From: DASSNR01 sp036278935 | Lineage (GTDB): Bacteria; Gemmatimonadota; Gemmatimonadetes; Gemmatimonadales; Gemmatimonadaceae | Assembly: GCA_036278935.1 (NCBI GenBank) | Contig: DASUKA010000003.1 | Location: forward strand, 1-39,150 | Length of the DNA: 39,150 nt | Reading direction: 5' to 3' | Shown here: one piece after another, positions 32,895 through 39,150 of the stretch | How positions within the stretch are numbered: the stretch's first letter is position 1 | How the letters are laid out: every line of letters begins with the position of its first letter | Translations under genes and position numbers: made by a program | The notes under the pieces: model-generated | Seen by the model: only the letters and a program-made list of their open reading frames with translations | Database searches by the model: none | Told to the model about the DNA's origin: nothing

Positions 32895-33494
32895 ATGCGT
32901 TCCCGCTCCCGCGCTTTCAGCGCTCCCCACGACCGGCTGGCCGTAGTGCTCGCCCTGATCTCCCTCGCCGTTTCGGCGTGCCGCTCGCAGCGTGCGACGC
33001 AGCCGTCGGCGGCACGGACGCAGGCCATCGCCGATTCCGTCTGCCGAGCGAAGGGCTGCCTGTCGCTCACCGGGGCCGAGAAGCAGGCGATCGCCGACAG
33101 CATCAAGCAGGAGATCGTCGCCGCCTACGATCTCACCAAACCAGACGTGGTAGGGCGCATGATGAGCCTCTACGCCGACAGCGGACGGGTAGTCTCGGCG
33201 GCCGCGGGCAAGATCACCACCTCGCGCGACTCGTTGCACGCGGAGTTGCAGTATTTCTGGGACAACATCGGACAGCACATGCGCAGCCCGCGCTGGGTGT
33301 GGGACCAGACGTATATCGATGTGCTGACGCCCAATGCGGCCGTGCTCACCGCCACCTACAGCATCCCGCACATCCAGCCGAACGGCATGCAACACGTGAT
33401 CGGCGGCGCGTGGACGGCGCTGTTCGAGCGCCGGCATGACAAGTGGGTGATCGTGCAGGAGCATCTGTCGGACCGCCCGGCGCCGGCGATGTGA
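32895..33494 (+). CDS. SnoaL/NTF2-like (DUF4440-type) lipoprotein
   Basis: 199 residues; ATG with AAGGAT 5 nt upstream. A long basic signal with lipobox ending at Cys29 (LAVSAC) indicates a lipoprotein. From about residue 55 the sequence follows the NTF2-like alpha+beta roll: IADSIKQEIVAAYDL, VVGRMMSLYADSGRVVSA, SRDSLHAELQYFWDNI, YIDVLTPNAAVLTATYSI, GGAWTALFERRHDKWVIVQEHLS. The last segment is the usual terminal strands. Such domains are ligand-binding or catalytic pockets; no substrate can be given. Two Cys (about residues 51 and 56) precede the fold and might form a disulfide. Confidence 0.8.
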   Translation: MRSRSRAFSAPHDRLAVVLALISLAVSACRSQRATQPSAARTQAIADSVCRAKGCLSLTGAEKQAIADSIKQEIVAAYDLTKPDVVGRMMSLYADSGRVVSAAAGKITTSRDSLHAELQYFWDNIGQHMRSPRWVWDQTYIDVLTPNAAVLTATYSIPHIQPNGMQHVIGGAWTALFERRHDKWVIVQEHLSDRPAPAM

Positions 33495-33523
33495 GGCGAC
33501 AGGCACCCTCCCACGACTCGGCG

Positions 33524-34306
33524 CTATTCCGCCGCCGTATGTCCTCCCTGGTGCCGTGCGCGGCGCAGTTGTTCCAACTCGGCACGGAGCGGCGCCCAGT
33601 AGACGCGATCTAGTTCCTGCTCGCGAGCCTGTTCCGCGGCGAATTCGGATTCGACGCGAGGTGCGTCCCGCACGAGCGCCGCTGCGACGGCTGGTCGTTC
33701 GGCGGCCACTTCCTGGGAAACATCCGGGAACACCTGCACACATTCTATCAGCAGTTCCGGCGTTCTCAGCTCGCGTAGCCAGAACGGGACCCGAGTTGAT
33801 GTGGCCTCGCTACGGAACTGGAAGTAGTTCACCGCGACGAGGCGACTGATCATCGGCCAGTCCTTGTCGCGCTGTGTTTTCTTGGCCGCCACCAGATCGG
33901 GAAGCGCCAACACGTCCGCCTCCAGTTCGCTTCCTTGGCTGTCGGACAGCTGCACCGTTGTCCGGCGTTCCCAGAGCCGCGAAAACTCATCCACACCCCG
34001 CATCCGCGACATGACATCGATGCGGAGTCCCCGCACGTCGTCCCGACCGCATCGGAAATGGACGGCGTGTCCGCGATCGAGAAATCGCGCCTCGGCTGGA
34101 GGCACGGCGATCACGGCGGCATCGAGCGCATCCATGGCCCGTTCAAGGCAGCGCAAGTTCTCTGGAGAAGCCAGCACCGCGAGGTCGGTATCCCTGCTAA
34201 ACTCCGCTGCGCCGTATAAGACGCACGCCTGGCCGCCCATGAGCAGATTCCGGACGCCAGCCATTCGCATCGTAGAAAGGACTCTGTGGATCGGGCTCGG
34301 GATCAA
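33524..34306 (-). CDS. MNT/AbiEii-like nucleotidyltransferase
   Basis: 260 residues from a TTG, or 248 from the ATG at 34270. The nucleotidyltransferase core is clear: LLMGGQACVLYGAAEFSRDTDLAVL, giving GG and the Asp-x-Asp metal pair, then a third Asp in LRIDVMSRM. The later part (LPDLVAAKKTQRDKDWPMI, FWLRELRTPELLIE, YWAPLRAELEQL) matches a family I recall from soil and planctomycete-type genomes. Such enzymes transfer nucleotides to proteins or small molecules. Some are antitoxins or toxins of MNT/HEPN and AbiE-type systems. The TTG start keeps the N-terminal helix (PIHRVLSTMRMAGVRN) seen in relatives. The gene overlaps the small upstream gene by 110 bp. Confidence 0.82.
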   Translation of the reverse strand: MIPSPIHRVLSTMRMAGVRNLLMGGQACVLYGAAEFSRDTDLAVLASPENLRCLERAMDALDAAVIAVPPAEARFLDRGHAVHFRCGRDDVRGLRIDVMSRMRGVDEFSRLWERRTTVQLSDSQGSELEADVLALPDLVAAKKTQRDKDWPMISRLVAVNYFQFRSEATSTRVPFWLRELRTPELLIECVQVFPDVSQEVAAERPAVAAALVRDAPRVESEFAAEQAREQELDRVYWAPLRAELEQLRRARHQGGHTAAE

Positions 34307-34484
34307 GCGTGCCTCCGAGTGCGAGATAAGTGGCCCAGAGCCGGCCGCTTTCCATCCATCGCTCGGCTGGGGTCAGGCGATACCAGTCCGCCCACTCGGG
34401 GTCGCACAGGTCGTCGGGCGTGAGGAGCCGCAGGGCATCCGCACGCGGCGCAAGCGGTTTCGCTGAATCGGACGGAGGGGCCAT
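34197..34484 (-). CDS. Small conserved partner of the nucleotidyltransferase
   Basis: 95 residues with ATG start. The segment LTPAERWMESGRLWATYLALGGTLDPEPDPQSPFYD and the ending GRPGVRLIRRSGV look conserved. I recall very similar small proteins immediately upstream of nucleotidyltransferases. Its last 37 codons overlap the nucleotidyltransferase gene in another frame, including the DNA that encodes GGQACVLYG. No known domain is recognised; it could be the antitoxin or substrate of the enzyme, which is inference. TATATT 7 nt before the ATG suggests a leaderless transcript. Confidence 0.72.
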   Translation of the reverse strand: MAPPSDSAKPLAPRADALRLLTPDDLCDPEWADWYRLTPAERWMESGRLWATYLALGGTLDPEPDPQSPFYDANGWRPESAHGRPGVRLIRRSGV

Positions 34485-34491
34485 GTGTCAA

Positions 34492-34511
34492 AATATACCG
34501 ATCGCATATCA
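34492..34511 (-). promoter_or_regulatory. AT-rich -10-like box next to start codon
   Basis: On the minus strand TATATT (34497-34492) stands 7 nt before the ATG at 34484, inside one of the most AT-rich patches of the window. It overlaps an imperfect palindrome centred on CGATCG. If used as a -10 box, the transcript would start at or next to the ATG (leaderless). No -35 box is evident. Confidence 0.4.
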
Positions 34512-34570
34512 GACGCGGTCGTTCACGCCTGGAAGCGCCGCCTGCCGCCATTCCCGCGGCGCGCACTCCC

Positions 34571-35575
34571 TCATCCCCTCATCCACCGGGCATCGAAGGT
34601 GAGCCAGAAGAGCGTGCGGCGCTGGTCCCGCCTGGCCAGCGCGAGCGCCGCCGCAAAGGCCTTCGCGCTGTAGCTCTCATCCAGCCGCACCCCGCTCAGC
34701 CGCTCGAGCAGCGCGGCACCCGTGCGCGCCGCCGGGAGAGGGCGTCCGTACGCCCCGCCGTACACGTCGTGCACCACATGCACGCGGCCCCGTTGCACGC
34801 TGGGCAGCCGCTCCCCCGTGTGATGATGGATGAGCCGCAGTGCCGCGCGCGCGAGTCGCAGCACGCGCGCTCGGTTCACCACCACGCGCGGCGTCACGCG
34901 GGCCGCCACGATGGTCGTCTCCAGCCCGGCGATCGCGCAGCCGGCGGCAAGCCCCGCCGCCGTGCCGCCGCTCCCCAGCGGTACCACGATGCGCTCGGGC
35001 AGGGGCAGCACGCCCGCCGCTACCTGATCGGCCAGCTCGAGCGCGGCGTTCACGTGGCCCAGCATGCCGAGCGGCGATGTTCCGCCCACGGGAATCCAGT
35101 AGACGCGGCTCCGCGCGCCCATCAGGGCGGCGCGCACCAGCGCCACGATGGGGGAATGGACAGTCACGATGCGCTCGCACAGCTCGCTCGCGCGCGCAGC
35201 CACCAGCCGCGCCGTCGGATTCATCTCCTGTGCCCACCGTACGGCGCTGGTGCGCGCGCCGAGCCGCCGGGCCATGGCGGCGGTCACGAGCACGTGCGTG
35301 GATCCCTCCCCGCCCGCGGTGAGCACGCGGTCGCCCTGCTGCACCGCCCCCAGCAGGAACTCCAGCGCGCGCACCTTGTTCCCCCCGAACGACTCGGCGT
35401 TCAGGTCGTCGCGCTTGATCCAGAGCGCTCCGCCTACCTCGCCCTCCGGCAACTGCTCAATGGGAGATGGGAAGTGCCCGAGCGAAGCGCGCGGGATCTC
35501 TCCGAGCGCCGGAAAGCGGCGGATGAGCGGAAGGGGATGGAGGTGGACCGGCACCTCACCCGACCCGCCACTCAC
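34571..35575 (-). CDS. PLP-dependent D-cysteine desulfhydrase / ACC deaminase-like enzyme
   Basis: 334 residues, fold-type II PLP enzyme. The cofactor Lys67 lies in SFGGNKVRALEFLL, the hallmark of the ACC deaminase / D-cysteine desulfhydrase group, preceded by WIKRDDL. The phosphate-binding loop is VVPLGSGGTAAGLAAG. The usual QSNH after the first Rossmann strand is GSTH here, so substrate preference may differ. The GTG at 35575 overlaps the AI-2E permease stop (GTGA); a second GTG at 35554 is possible. The large open frame further upstream is antisense-like shadow of the permease gene. Expected chemistry is deamination or desulfhydration of a D- or cyclic amino acid. Confidence 0.87.
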   Translation of the reverse strand: MSGGSGEVPVHLHPLPLIRRFPALGEIPRASLGHFPSPIEQLPEGEVGGALWIKRDDLNAESFGGNKVRALEFLLGAVQQGDRVLTAGGEGSTHVLVTAAMARRLGARTSAVRWAQEMNPTARLVAARASELCERIVTVHSPIVALVRAALMGARSRVYWIPVGGTSPLGMLGHVNAALELADQVAAGVLPLPERIVVPLGSGGTAAGLAAGCAIAGLETTIVAARVTPRVVVNRARVLRLARAALRLIHHHTGERLPSVQRGRVHVVHDVYGGAYGRPLPAARTGAALLERLSGVRLDESYSAKAFAAALALARRDQRRTLFWLTFDARWMRG

Positions 35576-36993
35576 ATGTCGGAGCTCCCGGTGTCCCGTT
35601 CTTCCTCGTCTTCCGTGCCAGCCACCTCCACCTCGTCGCCCACGATATCCGTCACATACAGCATCTTCACCGGCACCATGATGGCGGCCAGCATGGGAAC
35701 GGCCACCATCAGCCCGAGGAAGCCGAACACCAGCACCATGAGGGCCTGCGCGACGATGGTGAGTACCGGGGGGAGATCCACCCCTTCCTTCATCAGCACC
35801 GGGATCAGGATGTGCCCCTCCAGCTCCTGGATGATGAGATACGCGATCGCCACCCAGAGCGCCTTCTCGGGGGAGTCGAGGAAGCCCATCGCGATGGCGG
35901 GCACCGCGCTGATGATCGGGCCGAAGAACGGGATGAACTCCAGCAACCCCGCGATGAAGCCAAGGACGATCGCCGCGCGCACGTTGAGCACCAGCAACGC
36001 GATGGTTGACACGGTCCCGATGACGAGCATCGCGATGAGCTGCGTGATGAACCACTGCCGGAGGGTGTAGGCGACGGCGCTCAACACCTCGCCCGCGCGC
36101 TCGCGCTGGTGATGCGGGAAGAGGTGCATCAGCCCGCGGTGGTACAGGTCCTTGTCGATCGAGATGTAGATGGAAATGAAGACGATGAGCAGCAGCCCGG
36201 CGATGACCGAGAGCGTGGAGGTGAGAAAGGGGAAGAGATAGCGCGTGGCGCCTGAGAGCTGCGCCGCCAGTCGCTCGCGCAGCGTCAGGCTCGCCGTCGG
36301 CGGTGTCGGGGTGCTCACCACGAGTGTGTCGGTCTGTCCGGTCCGTGCCCCGATCTGGCGCTGCCGCTCACGTGCCTGTGCCGCGCGAGCGCTGTCAGTC
36401 TGTGCCGCCTGCGCGCTGTCCGTGGGTGCCGAAGTGCCGCCGAGCACAAAGCCCAGCGCGCCGCCATTGTGCGCGTCGAGCCATTTCTCCACCGCGTCGA
36501 TGGCATCGGGAAGACGGCGCTGCAGCTCCTGCCCCTGCCGCGCGAGCGTGGGCGCGCTGAGCGCCCCGAAGCCCGCAATGAGCGCGATGACCGCCACCAC
36601 GACGGCGGGCGCGCCAACGCCTCGCGGAACGCCCCATCGCGCGAGCCGGTCCACCACGGCCGAGAGCGCCAGTCCAAAGAGCAGCGCCAGGAAGATGGTG
36701 AGAAAGAGCTCGTTGGCGAACCAGAGGAGCCTGATCACCACGTAGAGCGCGATGACCAGCGCGGCCGTGCGAAGGATGTCGCGGCTCTGCCAGCCGACGT
36801 TGCGCGACCGGCGCTCCGCGCGCGACGTTGCTCCGCCGGAACGGGAAGGAGGTGGCGTGGCGGACCCATCGGGCGCGCTCCGGCTCGCCGGCCCGTGCGC
36901 GCCGCCGGATGCAGGCGGCTGCTTGGATGCGGAGGCGACGATCGGCGGCTGCGCCTTTGGTGGGGTGCGCGGCGGACGTGCGGAATCGGTCAT
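35572..36993 (-). CDS. AI-2E family transporter (PerM/TqsA-like permease)
   Basis: 473 residues. A Pro/Ala/Ser-rich cytoplasmic N-terminus of about 85 residues precedes a membrane domain with 7-8 spans: TAALVIALYVVIRLLWFANELFLTIFLALLFG, VGAPAVVVAVIALIAGF, FLTSTLSVIAGLLLIVFISIYI and a C-terminal cluster (LGFIAGLLEFIPFFGPIISAVPA, typical of the family). A hydrophilic loop of about 100 residues, with a low-complexity Gln/Arg/Ala stretch (about 190-225), lies between spans 3 and 4. The family exports small molecules, including AI-2 or sodium/proton in different members, so the substrate is not fixed. It is coupled to the PLP enzyme by a 4-bp overlap. Confidence 0.9.
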   Translation of the reverse strand: MTDSARPPRTPPKAQPPIVASASKQPPASGGAHGPASRSAPDGSATPPPSRSGGATSRAERRSRNVGWQSRDILRTAALVIALYVVIRLLWFANELFLTIFLALLFGLALSAVVDRLARWGVPRGVGAPAVVVAVIALIAGFGALSAPTLARQGQELQRRLPDAIDAVEKWLDAHNGGALGFVLGGTSAPTDSAQAAQTDSARAAQARERQRQIGARTGQTDTLVVSTPTPPTASLTLRERLAAQLSGATRYLFPFLTSTLSVIAGLLLIVFISIYISIDKDLYHRGLMHLFPHHQRERAGEVLSAVAYTLRQWFITQLIAMLVIGTVSTIALLVLNVRAAIVLGFIAGLLEFIPFFGPIISAVPAIAMGFLDSPEKALWVAIAYLIIQELEGHILIPVLMKEGVDLPPVLTIVAQALMVLVFGFLGLMVAVPMLAAIMVPVKMLYVTDIVGDEVEVAGTEDEEERDTGSSDM

Positions 36994-37218
36994 CGGCGCG
37001 GGTGGCTGGCGTGGAGCTGGTACGGCGCGTTGGGCCCTTCTGTCCCGAATCCTAAAGGTACGCTCTCGCCGCGTGATGCGCGCCTGCGTGGCGATTTCGC
37101 CCGACCTCGAAGGCGGAGACCGGATGCCACCCGGCGGGTCTCAGGAGAGCGCCCCTTCAATCCTACCGGTCCGTGTGAGAGCTTTGGCCATGGACCTCGA
37201 ACGCCAGCGAGTGCACGC

Positions 37219-38403
37219 GTGACCGTCACCGCGAAGCCGCACACCCCACTGTACATCGACACGCCGGCAGCCGCTCAGCGGTTGTTCGCGTCGCTGGAGC
37301 ACGTGCGTACGATCGCGGTGGACACCGAAGGTGCCAGCTTTCACCGATTCGTCGACCGGATCTACCTGCTGCAGCTCTCCACCGAGCAGGTCACGGCGGT
37401 GCTCGATCCGCTGGCCATCGGAGTGCCGGAACGACTCGGCCGGCTACTCGAAAGCCCCGATGTCGAAGTCATCTTCCACGATGCGGATTACGATCTTCGC
37501 CTGCTCCATCAGGACTACGGCTGGCACACCACGCACATCTTCGACACGCGCATTGCCGCCCAGCTGCTAGGCATCCGCGCGTTCGGCCTCGCCGCGCTTC
37601 TGGACCGCTACTTCGGGCTGAAGCTGGATAAGAAGTATCAGCGGGCCGACTGGTCCATGCGGCCGCTCACGCCGGGGATGCTGGAGTATGCGGCGCAGGA
37701 CACCATGTATCTGCTGGAATTGCGCAACCGGATGCGCGACGATCTGGAGCAGATAGAACGGTGGGGATGGGCCGAGGAGGAGTTCGCGCGTCTGGAGGGC
37801 ACGCGCTGGGAGCCAGCTACCGGCGCCGACGGCGAGAGCAACGATGGCTTTCTCCGGATAAAGGGTGCCCGCGATCTCTCGCGCCGGCAGCTGGCGCTGC
37901 TGCGCGAGCTGGTCCAGTGGCGCGACAGTGTGGCGCGCGAGCTGGACCGCGCCACGTTCCGTGTGGTGGGCAACGCGGCGCTGCTTGCGGCGGCCAGCCG
38001 GAGTCCTCGCTCCATGGAGGCGTTGCGCGCGATCAAGGGTATGCCGCGCGGCATCATGGAGCGCCGGGGGGATGAGATACTCGCCGCGATCGAACGCGGG
38101 TCTGCCGTACCGGACGCCGAGCTGCCGAGATTTCCGAAGGCGCAGCGGTGGGATCGCGACCCCGATTTCGACACCCGCGTGAGCCGGCTGCGCGCGGTGC
38201 GTGACGAGGCGGCGCAACGGCTGGATCTCGACCCCGGCGTTCTCTGCTCGCGCGACCGGCTGGAGGCCATCGGCCGCCGTAAGCCCGCCACACTCGCGGA
38301 GCTCGCGCAGGTGGATGGACTGAGGCGGTGGCAGATCGCGGAGCTTGGTGAGGAGATCCTGAACGCCGTGAAGAGCGATGGGAGCAAGGTGAGCGCGTCC
38401 TGA
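37219..38403 (+). CDS. rnd: Ribonuclease D (3'-5' exoribonuclease)
   Basis: 394 residues. DEDD-family exonuclease domain at about 10-200: motif I VDTEG (Asp35, Glu37), motif II region FHDADYDL and motif III YAAQDTMYL (Tyr157, Asp161, the DEDDy type). An HRDC domain follows at about 220-300 (SRRQLALLRELVQWRDSVARELDRA), with a second HRDC-like C-terminal segment. RNase D trims tRNA and other stable RNA 3' ends. No ATG fits the family start; the GTG at 37219 is the best choice because upstream codons read as non-coding, though its ribosome site is weak. Confidence 0.93.
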   Translation: MTVTAKPHTPLYIDTPAAAQRLFASLEHVRTIAVDTEGASFHRFVDRIYLLQLSTEQVTAVLDPLAIGVPERLGRLLESPDVEVIFHDADYDLRLLHQDYGWHTTHIFDTRIAAQLLGIRAFGLAALLDRYFGLKLDKKYQRADWSMRPLTPGMLEYAAQDTMYLLELRNRMRDDLEQIERWGWAEEEFARLEGTRWEPATGADGESNDGFLRIKGARDLSRRQLALLRELVQWRDSVARELDRATFRVVGNAALLAAASRSPRSMEALRAIKGMPRGIMERRGDEILAAIERGSAVPDAELPRFPKAQRWDRDPDFDTRVSRLRAVRDEAAQRLDLDPGVLCSRDRLEAIGRRKPATLAELAQVDGLRRWQIAELGEEILNAVKSDGSKVSAS

Positions 38404-38410
38404 GCCCTCC

Positions 38411-38465
38411 GTACGCTCATCCCCGCGTCACCTCCCTACCCCCTGCTCCCCACACCCTCTCTCTC
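38411..38465. repeat. Pyrimidine-rich element arm (copy 4, short)
   Basis: This C/T-rich stretch (CCTACCCCCTGCTCCCCACACC then CTCTCTCTC, in pieces) between the convergent RNase D and DUF59 genes resembles the right arms of the elements at 25470-25546 and 29672-29716. No matching purine arm is present. Confidence 0.5.
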
Positions 38466-38796
38466 AGATTCCGAGATACGCCCTGATCCTCGGCTCGATG
38501 CGATCGGGGGTCCAGAAGGGCGTCCAGATCAGATTCAGCACCACATCCTCGACGCCGGGCAGCGCGCGCAGCTGCGCTTCGGCATCCGTCATGATCTCGG
38601 GGCCGGACGGACAGCCGGGCGAGGTGAGGCTCATGTCCACGCTTACCGTGCGTCCGTCGACGCGGATGGCGTAGACGAGGCCCAGATCCATGATGTTGAG
38701 GTTGAGCTCCGGGTCCTTCACCCTCCGGAGCGCGAACTTCACCTGATCTTCGGTAATGGCCGGTGCCGCGGTGGCCGGCGCGTTCTCGTCACTCAT
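38464..38796 (-). CDS. DUF59/MIP18-family Fe-S cluster assembly protein
   Basis: 110 residues; ATG with GGGAG 7 nt upstream, frame open 51 codons further. It matches the MIP18/PaaD/SufT domain: VKFALRRVKDPELNLNIMDLGLVYAIRV, VSVDMSLTSPGCPSGPEIM (Cys62 in TSPGCP), LRALPGVEDVVLNLIWTPFWTPDRI. Proteins of this domain help mature Fe-S clusters, as SufT, or metal-enzyme complexes, as PaaD. No suf genes are visible in the window, so its pathway cannot be confirmed, though the window's Fe-S and ferredoxin proteins are possible clients. Confidence 0.92.
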   Translation of the reverse strand: MSDENAPATAAPAITEDQVKFALRRVKDPELNLNIMDLGLVYAIRVDGRTVSVDMSLTSPGCPSGPEIMTDAEAQLRALPGVEDVVLNLIWTPFWTPDRIEPRIRAYLGI

Positions 38797-39150
38797 GTCT
38801 ACTCCCGTCGAGTCTTCTGCAACTTCATCGCGGCGGAGAGTGCGGGCAAGGGCGCGGAGAGAGTGCGAGCTACGGCGCGCGCGCGGGCCATGGAGCCATC
38901 GATCATCCGTGACCCACATGTCCCTGATTCGTATCCAGGGCAATCGCATCCAGCTTTGCGATCACAACCAGGCAGTCACGTACGAAGCTATCTCGCGCGC
39001 TCTGTCGCGCTCGGAAGTTATTGAATCTGCTTCATGTAGCGATCTGGATCCGTTTGTTGAATTCGCACCCCTCCTTCTTGACAGCTGCTCCCGAACCCCG
39101 TGGCGTGGTGGTAGACGATGATCGGCGTGGGCTCGCGATGACGCGGGCTC
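38797..39150. other. Right-edge region without a supported gene
   Basis: No confident gene. Roughly 38930-39085 is visibly poorer in G+C than the rest of the window. A 67-codon plus-strand frame (38919-39121, MSLIRIQGNRIQLC) and a minus-strand frame entering from the right edge and ending near 39035 are both open. Neither resembles a family I know. The minus-strand frame could be the end of a gene beyond the window. Confidence 0.5.

Noticed and set aside
35576..36055. N-terminal extension of the PLP enzyme frame into the permease gene
   Set aside because: The extension is out-of-frame shadow of the AI-2E permease. The enzyme fold begins after the GTG at 35575.
37085..37175. Glycine-riboswitch-like words upstream of RNase D (CGAAGGCGGAG, then GGTCTCAGG)
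   Set aside because: The spacing and the 5' GGAGAG arm of the aptamer do not fit, and RNase D is not a usual target. The likeness is limited to short words.
39074..39115. TTGACA on the plus strand near 39075 as a -35 box
   Set aside because: No acceptable -10 box at 16-18 nt; the nearest candidate is 28 nt away.
38919..39121. 67-codon plus-strand open frame at the right edge
   Set aside because: No ribosome site, no family likeness, and it lies in the upstream region of a divergent gene in low-GC DNA; not enough to call a gene.

Overview
The window is high-GC bacterial chromosome of free-living Gram-negative type. It encodes lipoproteins with lipoboxes, an outer-membrane barrel with a terminal Phe, a TonB-plug protein and CsgG-type proteins. 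Gemmatimonadota is my best guess. This rests on the style of the proteins (Big2/RCC1 lipoproteins, plug-only proteins, Ala/Pro-rich anchored proteins, a zinc-ribbon Ser/Thr kinase) and on composition. No rRNA or marker gene was available to test it. I see no tRNA, rRNA, CRISPR array, insertion sequence or prophage.

Layout. (1) 1-11920, almost all on the minus strand, is an envelope and surface block. A Big2/RCC1 seven-repeat lipoprotein overlaps a CsgG/TPR lipoprotein, which overlaps an outer-membrane barrel. A second CsgG-like protein and a zinc-ribbon transmembrane Ser/Thr kinase follow, then a second Big2/RCC1 lipoprotein, a secreted prolyl oligopeptidase and a third, edge-truncated lipoprotein sharing the same N-terminal domain. 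(2) 12232-14242 (+) holds a tail-anchored Pro/Ala-rich protein with five copies of an FTxxF-type motif, then a DUF2007 protein. (3) 14414-16951 (-) holds a glycine-zipper lipoprotein and an overlapping pair: a DehI-type 2-haloacid dehalogenase and an alpha/beta hydrolase with an Asp nucleophile. (4) 17144-21391 (+) is a tightly packed scavenging cluster: M20 amidohydrolase, DUF3311 protein, sodium:solute symporter and M20 carbamoylase/allantoate-type hydrolase. (5) 21588-25373 holds a TonB-plug protein without barrel, an MFS carrier, a secreted two-DTG aspartyl protease and a YhbY RNA-binding protein. (6) 25503-29630 holds a two-subunit molybdenum hydroxylase without an FAD subunit, a divergent 7Fe ferredoxin and a HAD hydrolase. 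(7) 29730-31683 (-) is a split transketolase. (8) 31942-34484 holds two lipoproteins and an overlapping gene pair (small protein plus MNT-type nucleotidyltransferase). (9) 34571-38796 holds a PLP deaminase/desulfhydrase, an AI-2E family permease, RNase D and a DUF59 Fe-S assembly protein.

Most notable points. A family of purine-rich, imperfectly palindromic elements lies in several gene gaps at 25.4-38.5 kb. It supplies the stop codons of three genes and also sits in frame inside the molybdenum hydroxylase large subunit. A 110-bp overlap at 34197-34306 encodes recognisable parts of two proteins in two frames. The CsgG/barrel/kinase/RCC1 operon is the best candidate for an undescribed multi-gene envelope system. 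Several small genes (YhbY, DUF3311, DUF59, ferredoxin) use starts internal to longer open frames. Long open frames antisense to real genes are a by-product of high GC and were not annotated.
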